Assembly (NCBI GenBank): GCA_020465985.1 | Contig: JAANYP010001190.1 | Span: 1 to 64,000 of the forward strand | Direction of reading: 5' to 3' | DNA length: 64,000 nucleotides | Source: Centrapalus pauciflorus | Lineage: Eukaryota > Streptophyta > Magnoliopsida > Asterales > Asteraceae | Position numbers and translations under genes: made by a program | The notes under the pieces: generated by a model | Told to the model about the DNA's origin: nothing | The model's database searches: none | What the model saw: only the letters and a program-made list of their open reading frames with translations | In this document: piece after piece, positions 35,888 to 46,534 of the stretch | Layout of the letters: each line of letters starts with the position of its first letter | Numbering within the stretch: position 1 is the stretch's first letter

Positions 35888-36391
35888 AACGCTTTTGAAC
35901 AACATTCAAAATGGAGAGTCATCATCAGGGAACAGCTCAAAGGCTCTATGAAAGGGAAGAACTCCATAATCCAGACTTCATGTTCCTGAGGCATGAAATA
36001 GAAGAATTGATGAGATTTTGAACATTATCAGTAGCTTGATGAGCAAAGACAATAGCTCCAAGGTTCATCTACTACTGAGTAGATGAAGAATGGAAGCTGT
36101 CCATTAGTTGGATAGACTTACCATTACTTACTCTCAACATCAACAGTCCAAATATGTTGAAACTTTTCTTGTACATTAGTTGTATTTATTTACATCTATT
36201 GTAATCCTTTCTAGTACATCAATTGTACTTTTTTAAAAACATATGTTGTTTAAATCAATATCAGTATGTATAAACTGATCTTTTTTACTTTACTTTAATG
36301 TTGAACTTTCATTCCCACAAATGTAATGTAAAAATATATAGTGATCATTGATAGAATCAACTTAGACAGATTATTGCAAATAGGGGGAGAT
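35888..36391 (+). other. 3' untranslated region and polypurine tract of C2
   Basis: Non-coding; the polypurine tract AGGGGGAGA is at 36382-36390, directly before the LTR. Nothing else recognised. Confidence 0.75.
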
Positions 36392-36839
36392 TGTTACGCA
36401 CAAAAATGCCTCAATCAAACCTATTATACATCTTAGGGGGAGATTATTAATCAAACCTATTTGTTGCACTTGAGGGTATAATTTTGGGTCCGCTAACGCC
36501 TTATTGAAACTTGAAAAGTGATTTGCAATATAAGTCCAAAGCTGCTCACCCTATTGCATTTGTTGTAGCATAGGCAAATTGCCCAAGCTGTTCTAATCTG
36601 TTAAACATGTTTGGCATAAACTGTCAACGCTGGTCATACTTGTTGAGCAGGATGGACCAAAACAGAGTGTTCTGTTATTTGTGAACAGGGTATACACATT
36701 ATGGAATTTGTTTCCATGTCATCATGTATTGTCTTGGACAAAAAGATCACTTTACAAGTCGAAGACAAAGTGGAAATCAGATGCTGTTACACTGCCCAAG
36801 CTGTTCTGATACATGAAGACAAAGTGTATATTTGAAATG
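36392..36839 (+). repeat. 3' LTR of C2, left piece
   Basis: It starts TGTTACGCAC and matches the 5' LTR until ATTTGAAATG, where E is inserted. AGGGGGAGATT recurs 43 bp inside the LTR (36435-36445), a second PPT-like run. Confidence 0.88.
36835..36839 (+). repeat. Left target-site duplication of E (AAATG)
   Basis: AAATG recurs at 50258-50262 after the 3' LTR of E. The uninterrupted LTR at 11650 shows the single original copy. Confidence 0.92.
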
Positions 36840-37485
36840 TGTTGGTACATCCTGTGTGACGATAGCAGTCTAAGTGATCCTACATTGTGATTTTAGCAAG
36901 TGTTTGTTATATGTGTTTATATATGGTTGATATTTATTAGTGTTTGTATGTTTGAACTAGATGTAACGTATTACGAGAAGTTCAAACATAAAGTACAAAG
37001 ATAAAATCAATCATAAGGTAAAAACATAAGTTTCAACACTTAGTTGTTTATGTGAGATGCTAGATTCGAATTATCTAAGGCTTGGCATTCGAATCTGTGA
37101 TAGATTCGAATGTAGCCCTAGATTTGAATCAGGGTAGATTCGAGAGTGTCATTGTGGACAAACTCGAATGGGCCTTGGGCTGGATTCGAGTTTGGCCCAT
37201 AACAGACTCGAATCAGGCTCTATAATTAGGGATAGACTCGAGATATTATCAGACTTTTTGCAGAATTCGTGAGGGATTAAGCATTAAGCGATTTCGAGTT
37301 TATCATCAGCGTTAGTGCCGTTTCGGAGAGAATCAGTTCGTAGGATCGCTCGTGTGTCGTTCATTCAGCCTCTGATAGTCTCCGTGTTTCGTGTGTGAGA
37401 GTTGTTTCCGTCTACCCGTTAACGAGGATTCCGCACTCGTTGACGGCTCCGCGTCTAGATAGATCTCGTAGTGGTAGACCTTATA
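36840..37485 (+). repeat. 5' LTR of E, 646 bp
   Basis: It starts TGTTGGTACATCC and ends ACCTTATA, the 3' copy having ACCTTACA. It contains nine or so TCGARTCT-type words or complements (37060-37235) and a TATA-like CTATAATTA at 37220-37228. Confidence 0.93.
37221..37228 (+). promoter_or_regulatory. TATA-like box in the LTR of E
   Basis: TATAATTA is kept in the 3' LTR (near 49993) and, with small changes, in the LTR of F (TCTATAATTAAGG near 53864, CCTATAATTTAG near 61038). The conserved position suggests the promoter; the match to a plant TATA box is moderate. Confidence 0.45.
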
Positions 37486-37487
37486 AG

Positions 37488-37500
37488 TGGTATCAGAGCC
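37488..37500 (+). promoter_or_regulatory. Primer binding site of E
   Basis: TGGTATCAGAGCC, exact initiator tRNA-Met match, two bases after the LTR. Confidence 0.92.
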
Positions 37501-38136
37501 TACAGAGTGTTCTTGGTGTTCTTCGTGTTCATCTAGATACATTCTAGGTTTCTTGACGCTAGTTGGACGGTTTTTCTCTCAAAATCGTGTTTTCAAGCTT
37601 AGCAAATTCTTATTCGGAAAATACTTTGTGGTTTTTCACGTTTTTGATCGAAATCAATATTTTTAATTGCAAAAATATTGATTTAATCTGCAAAACGTTA
37701 AAAAATCAAAGTGTTAGCCGTTTTTCGAGTTTGCGGCGCTCCAATCTAATAGGGGTAATTAGGGTTACACTTAGTCTCGAGTCTAACCAAAATCCGCTCC
37801 TTTCGAGTCTGATTCAGAGGGTTTCGAATCTATTTTGAGTTTGTGCTACATTCGAATAGGATCTCGAGTCTACTTAGTTTCGAGTTTAGTTCGAGTTTGG
37901 TTTAGTTTCGAATAGTCTTTCGAATCTGCTGTTGTTTCGAGTTTGTCTGCCTTCGAATCTGAGGACTTTTCGAATCTGACATAATTTCGAGTTTAATTGA
38001 ATTATAACACTTAATTGAATTTAATCCCAAATAAATTGGAATCTGATTACATTCGAATCTACCTAGATTCGAAAGAATTAATTCACATTAGTTTCGAATT
38101 AAATTAATTAAGGTCAATTCAATTACTTTCGAAAAG
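37501..38136 (+). other. Leader of E with dense TCGARTCT words
   Basis: 636 bp between PBS and gag. More than a dozen copies of TTCGAATCT, TTCGAGTCT, TTCGAGTTT or complements occur between 37770 and 38110. Short frames exist but none looks real. Confidence 0.75.
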
Positions 38137-41013
38137 ATGTCAAATCTTCAAAAATTCCTAGAAATGGACCACGAGGTCGGGAAGGCAAACGCTCCGCCTA
38201 AGCTGATGAAAGTCGAAGATTATTACTGGTGGAAAGATCGGTTTACCGATTTCGTGCGTTTTAATGACATGCGCATGTGGGTGTGTATCGACGAAGGATA
38301 TATTCCACCAGTTTCAGAAGTTGAAGGCCGTCAGAAAGTCTTATCATACCAAATGATGAAGGAGGATGATAAGAAATTGTATGAAGCCGAAAACAAAGCT
38401 TTCTCGCTAATCCGAATGGCTTTGCCTCAGGATATACTGCACACATTTAGGACTCAGAAGACGTCAAAAGAACTTTGGGAGTCTTTAGAGAAGAGGTGTG
38501 AGGGTAATCCCAGGGTTCGTAGAAAGCGTACAGAGCTGTTAAAACAACAGTTTGCCATTTTCAAGGCGTTAAAGGATGAACAGCTGGATGATATCATCAC
38601 CCGGTTCTATCATCTGTTGACGGAACTTGAAAGTCACGGGATTGAGTTTACTGACACCGAGAAGAACAACAAGCTTCTTGATGCCCTACCAGCCAAATGG
38701 GCTATGTATGTGGCAATGATCAAGCTGAACGAGGACAAGTATTATACTCAATCTCTGGATGATATTGTGGGAATGTTGCGGGCATATCACTTCGAGCTAC
38801 TGAAGGCCGAAACTGATTACGAACAAGTCCAGAATCCAGCAATGTATTTTGGAAAGACAACAAAACCTTCAGCGGCAGCCGATCCGAAGACTGCTACAGC
38901 GTTTTTCACCGGGGAAACGTCGTCACCAGCAGAGACTGATGACACATTAAATCACGCGTTCTTAGGATTAGGAAGATCGGAAGAACCGCAGCCTCAAGTA
39001 CAACAGGCATCGACATCTCAAAGCTATTCGAAGATGCCCATGAGCGCAAAATCAGCGGAAGAACATTTGAATCTGCTTGCTTCTTTTGTGGCCGCGTACG
39101 AGAATTGTGTTCAGGGGAAGATTAACGATCATGCTCTCTGGGACGAAGACTACGATCAGGTCGACCCTGATGATCTTGAGGAAATGGATCTTAAATGGCA
39201 ACTGGCCATGGTAACCCAACGGGTTAAGAGATTCATTAAAAGAACTGGGAGGAATTTGACGATGAACAACAAGGGGATAGGATTTGATAAGTCCAAGGTA
39301 AAATGCTACAACTGTCAAGAACTGGGACACTTCGCCAGGGAGTGTCAGAGACCGAAGGTGGAGACATACCAATGGCAGAGTCAGCATCAGGGACAGTTCC
39401 AAAATCAGTCCCAACAACGATACCTTCCAAGTTCATCATCTGGTCAAGCCAATCTAGTGGGTCTACTATCCAACGTCACTTCAGACAAACAGCTAGATGG
39501 TACCTATGACTGGAGCTCACATCCAGAATCGAATGCTCGGGCTTTTATGGCAGAAGTCACGGAAACTGGGTGTGATGGGGAAGAGCAGACCACAAGGGAC
39601 AGCAGTCCGATGTGGGTAGAAAAGGCGAATGATCAGACAGTGCTGGAGTTTGCTGCTCAGATGGCCAACGTGGAATCTGATAACTCAAAGGTTAGTCTGA
39701 CTTACTCTCTTTTTCGTGAATTATGTGCGTTGTGTGTTAATTCTAACGATAGGTTAAATCTAGTCTTAGAATCACATAAAAACATAACTGCTCAAAATGA
39801 GAATTTAAAATTTGAAAACGCTAGCCTAAACGATATCAAGCAAGATCTTAAAGAAAAGCTTAAGGCTGATGCTCAAGACGTAATAGTTCTAAAAGACAAA
39901 CTGAGTGAGCAGTGTGTTAGGATAGAGCTTATGTATGAGCACGTAGAGGCCTTGACCAAAAGTCTTAAGGACAAGGACATAGAGCTAGCTGAAACAAAGG
40001 CAAAGGTAGCAGAGGCAAATAGCAAGTTGGAGAAGTTTAGGAATTCGAGCCTAAACCTAGGGAAAGTTTTAGATGCCCAAAGACAGTCTAAGAAGCCCGT
40101 AGGTCTAGGATTTCACGAAATTCCTCCACCTTTCAATGCAAACTATGTGCCTCAGCATCAGGAGAAAACTGACAAATCAGTAGACTTAGAGGACCTACCT
40201 ACACCGACACCAGAGCCTATAGTAGAAAATACACCTAAGGTGACTGACACAACCGTCAAGGTTAAGAAAGTCAAATTTGTGTCTTCCTCCAGTGAAACAC
40301 CTGCAGGAAAACAGAAGATTGCCTGGGCTGATCAGGACGATGAGCCAGTCGCCGTAGATGTACAAAAGGAAATAGACACTAGTGAGACACCAAGATCTAA
40401 GGGAACACACAAAAAGTCCATAGATAAGATGTCTTGCTTTAGATGTCACGAGAAGGGGCATGTTGCTTCTCACTGTCCGCTTAGGAAAGCCGATGTTACA
40501 CCTAAGACAGTGAATCCAACACCTGTTAAGCCCTCAACCAGTGTGGCGAGCAACAATAGTTCTCAAAGTACCGTGAAAACTGTGCAGGCCGCACCCAAAC
40601 AAGTTGTGAAAAACACACCGGTAAAGGTTGGACCAAAGGACGTGATTAGGACAAATTCACCGAATCGTGTCATTAATCAATCTAGGTCAGCACCACAACA
40701 AGTCTATAGGAGCACAACACCTAGCATGTCACACACTCCAGTTAGGACTCATACTCCAGTTAGACAGTATGCACCGGTAAGAGCTCAGGGATCACAGTCA
40801 GAAATGCCATATAATAGGAACTATTCTAGAGCTCCACAACAAATGCCTACTCCAAGGCAAAGAGTGAACTTAAATCACTCGGCACCACAACAGACTCCAG
40901 TTCAAAAACCCAAGTCACCTGAAAGGCGAGATGGGTATTTGAAAGAGTTCAAGTATGTGGACGAGAATGGTATAACCAAGTCAGTTATGGCTTGGGTTCC
41001 CCGTGATAACTAA
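38137..41013 (+). CDS. Gag of copia element E, intact, 958 aa
   Basis: Starts [21 protein letters not shown]; the start is supported by the typical gag opening with [16 protein letters not shown] soon after. Residues 1-230 are the copia gag domain ([27 protein letters not shown]). Zinc knuckle 1 is at residue 390 ([14 protein letters not shown]) and knuckle 2 at residue 767 ([14 protein letters not shown]). Between them, about residues 545-660, lies a coiled coil ([20 protein letters not shown]). The C-terminus is basic and Pro/Gln-rich with repeated THTPVR. At 958 residues it is far longer than most copia gags, as in SIRE elements. It would package element RNA in virus-like particles. It ends at TAA 41011-41013, with pol following in the same frame. 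Confidence 0.92.
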   Translation: MSNLQKFLEMDHEVGKANAPPKLMKVEDYYWWKDRFTDFVRFNDMRMWVCIDEGYIPPVSEVEGRQKVLSYQMMKEDDKKLYEAENKAFSLIRMALPQDILHTFRTQKTSKELWESLEKRCEGNPRVRRKRTELLKQQFAIFKALKDEQLDDIITRFYHLLTELESHGIEFTDTEKNNKLLDALPAKWAMYVAMIKLNEDKYYTQSLDDIVGMLRAYHFELLKAETDYEQVQNPAMYFGKTTKPSAAADPKTATAFFTGETSSPAETDDTLNHAFLGLGRSEEPQPQVQQASTSQSYSKMPMSAKSAEEHLNLLASFVAAYENCVQGKINDHALWDEDYDQVDPDDLEEMDLKWQLAMVTQRVKRFIKRTGRNLTMNNKGIGFDKSKVKCYNCQELGHFARECQRPKVETYQWQSQHQGQFQNQSQQRYLPSSSSGQANLVGLLSNVTSDKQLDGTYDWSSHPESNARAFMAEVTETGCDGEEQTTRDSSPMWVEKANDQTVLEFAAQMANVESDNSKVSLTYSLFRELCALCVNSNDRLNLVLESHKNITAQNENLKFENASLNDIKQDLKEKLKADAQDVIVLKDKLSEQCVRIELMYEHVEALTKSLKDKDIELAETKAKVAEANSKLEKFRNSSLNLGKVLDAQRQSKKPVGLGFHEIPPPFNANYVPQHQEKTDKSVDLEDLPTPTPEPIVENTPKVTDTTVKVKKVKFVSSSSETPAGKQKIAWADQDDEPVAVDVQKEIDTSETPRSKGTHKKSIDKMSCFRCHEKGHVASHCPLRKADVTPKTVNPTPVKPSTSVASNNSSQSTVKTVQAAPKQVVKNTPVKVGPKDVIRTNSPNRVINQSRSAPQQVYRSTTPSMSHTPVRTHTPVRQYAPVRAQGSQSEMPYNRNYSRAPQQMPTPRQRVNLNHSAPQQTPVQKPKSPERRDGYLKEFKYVDENGITKSVMAWVPRDN

Positions 41014-41919
41014 CCTATTTTCTTTCATGTGCAGGAGATTACCACAGGTCCAAACAACAAGTGGTTCGTCGACAGTGGATGCTCCAGGCACATGACATGG
41101 GAACGAGGTCTACTTACAGACTTCAAGGGTGGGAATCGGGGATTCGTATCATTCGCGGGTAACAAAGGTGGAAATATCACGGGTACCGGAGTGGTCACTA
41201 ATGGGACAATCAAGTTGGACCAAGTTTATCACGTTGATAAACTGGTTCACAATCTCATTAGTGTATCTCAAATCTGTGATAAGAAGAACTCGGTGTTATT
41301 TACTGACACTGAGGCGTTAGTGCTAAAGCCGAGATTCAAGATTCCTGAAGAATGGGTATTCATGCGGGCGCCAAGGAAGAATGACTTGTACATGCTGGAT
41401 ATGAACAAGCCGGAGACTTCGATGGGGCCAATTTGTTTATTATCCAAAGCTTCGGAGACGGAATCCGTACTGTGGCACAGACGCATGGCTCACTTGCACC
41501 TAAGAAAGATGAATTACATAACGAAAAATGGACTGGTGCAAGGTGTGCCTATGAAGAGCTTTCAGTTCGAGGACAAGTGTCTACCGTGCATGAAGGGCAA
41601 GCAACATAAGAAGACACACAAGTCCAAGAAGCAGAACTCCATAACCTCAACATTCGATTTGTTGCATATGGACCTTTTCGGCCCAATCAACAAAAGGAGT
41701 ATCGGAGGTAGTTGGTACTGTTTAGTTGTCACTGACGATAACTCACGTTTTTCTTGGGTTTTCTTTTTAGGTACGAAGGACGAGACGGCTTCCAAGCTCA
41801 TCGGGTTCTTAGACCAAGTGGAGAATTCCTACGGAACAAGGGTTAAAAGAATACGTAGTGATAATGGGACTGAATTCAAAAACACTGTACTTGGTGTATA
41901 TTGCCTATCAAGGGCATAG
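41014..41919 (+). pseudogene. Protease and integrase N-terminal part of E
   Basis: In the same frame as gag, after its stop. From 41029 it reads EITTGPNNKWFVDSGCSRHMTW: an intact protease active site (DSG). The pre-integrase domain follows (LWHRRMAHLHLRKMNYI, CLPCMKGKQHKKTHK), then integrase with zinc residues, MDLFGP and [11 protein letters not shown] carrying the first two catalytic Asp. The frame is lost near 41908, where one G of a run appears deleted. Integrase continues in another frame (FSAPYEPQQNGVAERKNRT, with the third catalytic residue), meets TGA at 42078, and shifts again before 42172. Confidence 0.87.
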
Positions 41920-43656
41920 TGCATCAATTCAGTGCACCATATGAACCTCAACAAAATGGGGTGGCCGAACGTAAAAATCGGACATTGATTGAGGCTGCAA
42001 GGACTATGCTTTCGGATTCAAAGCTTCCTACCATGTTTTGGGGGGAGGCAGTGAATACCGCGTGCCATATTTTAAACTGAGTCCTTACAGTCAAATCTTT
42101 GAACAAAACATGTTATGAAATTTTGAATAACGGCCACCTAATTTAACTGGATTCGAACCGTTTGGGGTACCATGCACTCTTTTACGAACAAAACATCAAC
42201 CGAATTTGGTGAAAAGGCTGACGAAGGATACTTCCTAGGTTATGTGTCGAACTCACCAAACAAACGGGTTTTTAACAAAACAAATGGTACTGTGCAGATT
42301 GTGTATAATATTGAAGTCACAAGTTATACACATGAACCCCAAACTGGTCCGGAATGGATATTTGACTATGATAAGTTATTTGAGTCATTTAACATTCCTT
42401 TGGATGATAATGCAGGTACAATCGAAAAGGACATGGCGACGTTGCATCTGAATGACGATGGCCATATCTTTCCGAAGACTACGTTTGAATCCACATCCGA
42501 GCCTACTGCGACTGTATATAGATCTCCAGAAGTTGCTGATCCAGAAGCCCCTACCACTGAGAATCAGACTCAAGCATCAAGTTCCAACTCTGAGGAAAAC
42601 GTCCATGAGGAGGAAAATGTAGAAGCTGAGCCTGTTCCCCCATTAGGTGAAATAGGATCTAACTTAGGAGATAATCTAAGGGTTGATGACATAGAGACCT
42701 CTAGGATTAACAAGAACCATCCATTAGAAAGCATCATAGGAAATCCTAACGAGGGTGTGAGGACTAGGAGTAGTGTAAATAACAACACTGTGTTGTTGTC
42801 GATGATAAACGACTCCGAGGCATATCACACATGTCTCTATTCTTGTTTCATATCGCAAGTAGAGCCTAAGAATGTGCAAATGGCACTTAAGGATATCTCC
42901 TGGGTTGAATCGATGCAGGAAGAACCTTCGCAATTTAGGAAACTAGAAGTGTGGGAGTTAGTTCCATTACCTCGAGGGGAAGTTGCCATAGGAACCAAAT
43001 GGGTTTTTAAGTGCAAAAGAGACGATCGGGGTATAGTCACGCGCAAAAAGGCTAGGTTAGTTATAAAGGGTTTCAACCAAGAGGAGGGAATCGATTACAA
43101 CGAGGTTTTTGCACCAGTAGCAAGGCTGGAAGCCATTAGGTTGTTTCTAGCTTTTGCCTCCTTCAAGGGCTTTAAGGTATATCAGTTAGATGTTAAGAGT
43201 GCTTTCCTGTATGGGAAAGTGAAGGAGTTGGTGTATGTAGAACAACCGCCCGGATTTACAGATCCAAAATATCCTGATAGAGTATATCGTTTAGATAAGG
43301 CTCTATACGGATTGCATCAGGCACCAAGGGCGTGGTATGAGACTCTATCCAACCATCTGTTAGAGAACGGTTTTGAAAGGGGTAGGATAGATAGTACTCT
43401 CTTTGTTAAGAGGAAGGGAGAACACTTTATCTTGGTACAAGTGTACGTCGATGATATCATCTTTGGATCATCAGACGAACAGATGTGCAAAGATTTCGAG
43501 AAGGTGATGAAGTCTAAGTTCGAGATGAGTGCTATGGGAGAGTTAAATTTCTTTTTGGGGTTACAAGTTGACCAGAAGAAGGAAGGGATGTTTACCATCA
43601 GACTAAGTATGTCTATGACATATTGGAGCGTTTCGGGATGGAAGGAACAAAGTTGA
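41920..43656 (+). pseudogene. Integrase C-terminal part and RT of E
   Basis: After the damaged stretch 41920-42171 the frame from 42172 carries the integrase tail (DEGYFLGYVSNSPNKRVFNK), an acidic linker and [45 protein letters not shown] and the catalytic YVDD at 43444-43455. RT motifs are intact until near 43595, where one base is missing and the frame ends at 43656. Confidence 0.88.
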
Positions 43657-44399
43657 CTGCCCATTTCAGCACGCCGATTCAAGTGAATCATAATCTCGGA
43701 CCGGGTACTGAAAGTGATACCGATGTGGATCCGACATTATATCGGGCCATGATTGGATCACTTATGTATTTAACTGCTTCAAGACCTGACATTATGTTTG
43801 CTGTGTGTATTTGTGCTAGGTTTCAAGCGAATCCGAAGGAGATGCATATGAAAGCTGTGAAGCGGATTCTACGATACCTCAAGTCGAAACCGAAGCTGGG
43901 ACTTTGGTATCACGCGGAGGGAGATCTAGAGTTGGAGGCGTTCACGGATTCTGACTACGGAGGATGCAGCTTGACGCGCAAATCAACAACTGGAGGTTGT
44001 CAGTTCCTAGGAGGGAGATTGGTATCCTGGCAATGCAAGAAACAAACATCGGTAGCCGTGTCAACGTGCGAGGCCGAGTATGTTGCTGCAGGTAGTTGCT
44101 GCTCACAGGTTCTGTGGATACAACAACAATTGCGGGATTACGGTTTGGCTTACACTCAAACTCCAATTAGGATAGACAATCAATCTACAATTGCTATAAC
44201 GAATAATCCAGTTAAACACAACAAAACAAAGCACATAGACATTAGACATCATTTTATTCGTGATTGTGCTGAAAAGAATTTAATCAAATTGGTAAAAGTG
44301 GCAACGGAAGATAATAATGCAGATTTATTTACCAAAGCATTTGAAAAGTCACGGTTTGAGTATTTAATACAACTGAATGGAATGCGCAACCCAGAGTAA
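43623..44399 (+). pseudogene. RT end and RNase H of E
   Basis: It continues the RT in the shifted frame: [21 protein letters not shown], then RNase H with AFTDSDYGGCSLTRKST, VSTCEAEYVAAGSCC and RIDNQSTIAI. It ends ADLFTKAFEKSRFEYLIQLNG with a TAA at 44399. Catalytic Asp and Glu positions are present. Broken only by the upstream frameshift. Confidence 0.88.
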
Positions 44400-44956
44400 A
44401 TTGACCTTAGTAGTAGTAGTTTATTTTCTTTTATAGTCGTAGTATTTCTTTCTTTACAGTAGTCTGCTAATTTAGGAAAGTTTCTATTTTTAGTAAGTTA
44501 GTAGGTTATCTTACTTTATTGCTATTTCTTATGAAATACAAAAAAAAGAGAGAAAATCATAAAAATACAAAAAAAGAGAATATCAGAAAATGAGTTAAAT
44601 CTTAGATATATAGGTTCAAAGTGACGAAAATTAGCACAGTCGTTACAAACTCTAAGTGTTTAGGCTTTCACACATAATGCAACTAAATTCTAAGTGTTAT
44701 ACTTTATTTAGTTTGATGTGTTGGTAGGCATAATACATATAGGGAATCTCAAGGCTAATAAAATATTTTAGAAAGAGTCAAGCGTGTCACTAACTTAGAT
44801 GTACGACCAATCGGTCTTAATTTTTATGTACAAACATACAAACTTTGAGTCTAAATGAGGTATGCAAACTTTCTGGGGATGTATGGCAACATCAAATACA
44901 TCTTAAAATGGAAAGAATAGAAAAATCATACAAAATTGAGAGTCGAAAACATGTAA

Positions 44957-45130
44957 CTTTGTTGTACGTAAGTACAGACCTGTTGCCTCTGTTTAGATTC
45001 GGGTTAGCAGATATGTCGCTTTGTTGTACGTCAGTACAGACCTGTCACCGCTGTCTTGCTAACCTTAAGAATAAACATTAAGTCAAACTAAGACACTTTG
45101 TTGTATGAAAATACAGACCTATGTCCGATG
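44957..45130 (+). repeat. Three imperfect direct repeats in the E spacer
   Basis: CTTTGTTGTACGTAAGTACAG begins at 44957, with variants at 45019 and 45096, each followed by ACCTGT or ACCTAT and a G/C-rich CTCTG or CGATG. Spacing is about 62 and 77 bp. Confidence 0.75.
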
Positions 45131-46018
45131 TTTGTCTTTTAAAGAAAGTTTGCAAATACCAACAAGTTAGAATCTTTGTCTGTGTGCCTTGATCATAAAA
45201 GTATATCTATGTCTGAGTCACGTAAGATAGTTTCATGATAAATAAAAATGCCAAGGGATATTCCGAAATGTAGTAAGTTTAAAGGGGTCAAATACCAACA
45301 ATCAGCTAAATAGGTATGTCACGACAAACAATCAAAGGAATCAAAAATTCCTAAGTGTGAAAGTTTAAGTACTGAAAGTGAGTATCAGACATCGCTATCT
45401 GATTGAACCTTTCTTAGACTATACTCATCAAAAAGATTTTGTTTAGTATTTAGCTTAGGTTGTAAATTTTATAAGTATAGCTTAAGTCTAGATTAAATTT
45501 TTTGGTCAAAATTTTATTTTTATTTTATTTTACCTTAGTTTATTTTATTTTATTTTATTTTATTTTAGTTTAATTTTTACTTAGGTAAAAGGTCAAAAAT
45601 TACTGAGGGTGCATTCAAAGTTGGATAAAATAAACATTGCGTGAAATATCTTGTGCTTAGGGTAAAAGATTTGGCATAGTTTATCTTGTTACACAATACC
45701 GTAGAAAAAGGTTGAAAAAGTTGAAGTTATTTCAAAAATTTTTGAAATTTTTCTAACTGTTTGGTGTTTTCGAGTTTAGGACAGACTCGAATTGGTAAGG
45801 CTTCGAATCTGTCAGTAGATTCGAGTATAGCCTTAGATTCGAAGGTTGGTAGTATATATAGGTCAACAGTGAAGTCATTTAATACTTACTGTTTTCGAAT
45901 CTATACTCTCGAAACTAATCAGGCGATTTCGAATCTGTTCTCGAGTCTATCATTTCTCTCATAAACGACAATTTGTCGAGATTATTGCTAAGGAGTTCGA
46001 CTCTACTGTTGTATCTAG

Positions 46019-46532
46019 GTATAATCAACTTGATTGTACAAGATTCATGTAGTTTTATACACCATTTTAGGCAAAATCATCGATTTTTTTGAAGGTTTAA
46101 GGGTCTAAATCGTGTTTTCAAAAATTACAAAGTTTGGACCGATAAATAGTCAAATTAAAGGCATATATCTGTGATTAGTAACTAGTAGGACTAATGAATG
46201 TAATTTTCTAAGTCCAAAGAGGTTAAAATCAAGAGATTTGGTCTTTGAATAAAGTCGGCGGTTCGAATCTGTTCATGGGGTTTCTCGAATCTCTCATTAG
46301 ACTCGAGAAGACCAGGACTTTCAAATCTGTCATCAAACTCGAAAAGGGACTTATTCGAATCTGTTATATTCGAATCTGTCTTTTATTTGCATTACTTAAT
46401 TTAAATTTTATTAAACTTGTAGAAATTTAATTGTGTTAGATTTTGTACTTAAACAAGTTCAAAATAAAACAGATTTGAATTTAAACAAGTTTATTGATTT
46501 TTAATGAATCTAATAGTTTGTTTATTGTGCAG
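46019..46532 (+). other. Candidate 5' leader intron of E ORF3
   Basis: The donor-like site is TCTAG|GTATAA (GT at 46019). The acceptor-like site TTTGTTTATTGTGCAG ends at 46532, two bases before the ORF3 ATG (46535). The 514-nt span has TCGARTCT words. A TATA-like box lies 160 bp upstream of the donor. Unproven. Confidence 0.35.
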
Positions 46533-46534
46533 AT

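Larger units (their letters stand above)
44400..46534 (+). other. Pol-ORF3 spacer of E, with a promoter-like and intron-like part
   Basis: 2.1 kb with no convincing ORF. It holds three imperfect copies of CTTTGTTGTACGT...CAGACCT (44957, 45019, 45096), a TTTTA-rich tract (about 45500-45575), and TCGARTCT words at 45770-46000 and 46258-46385. A TATA-like TATATATA lies at 45853-45860. The stretch around 45800 resembles the U3 of the E LTR (AGGCTTCGAATCTG...TAGATTCGA...TAGCC.TAGATTCGAA). Confidence 0.65.

Noticed and set aside
40953..41034. An 82-nt intron joining gag and pol of E (AA|GTATGT to GTGCAG)
   Set aside because: Removing it puts pol out of frame with gag, so it cannot simply bypass the stop.
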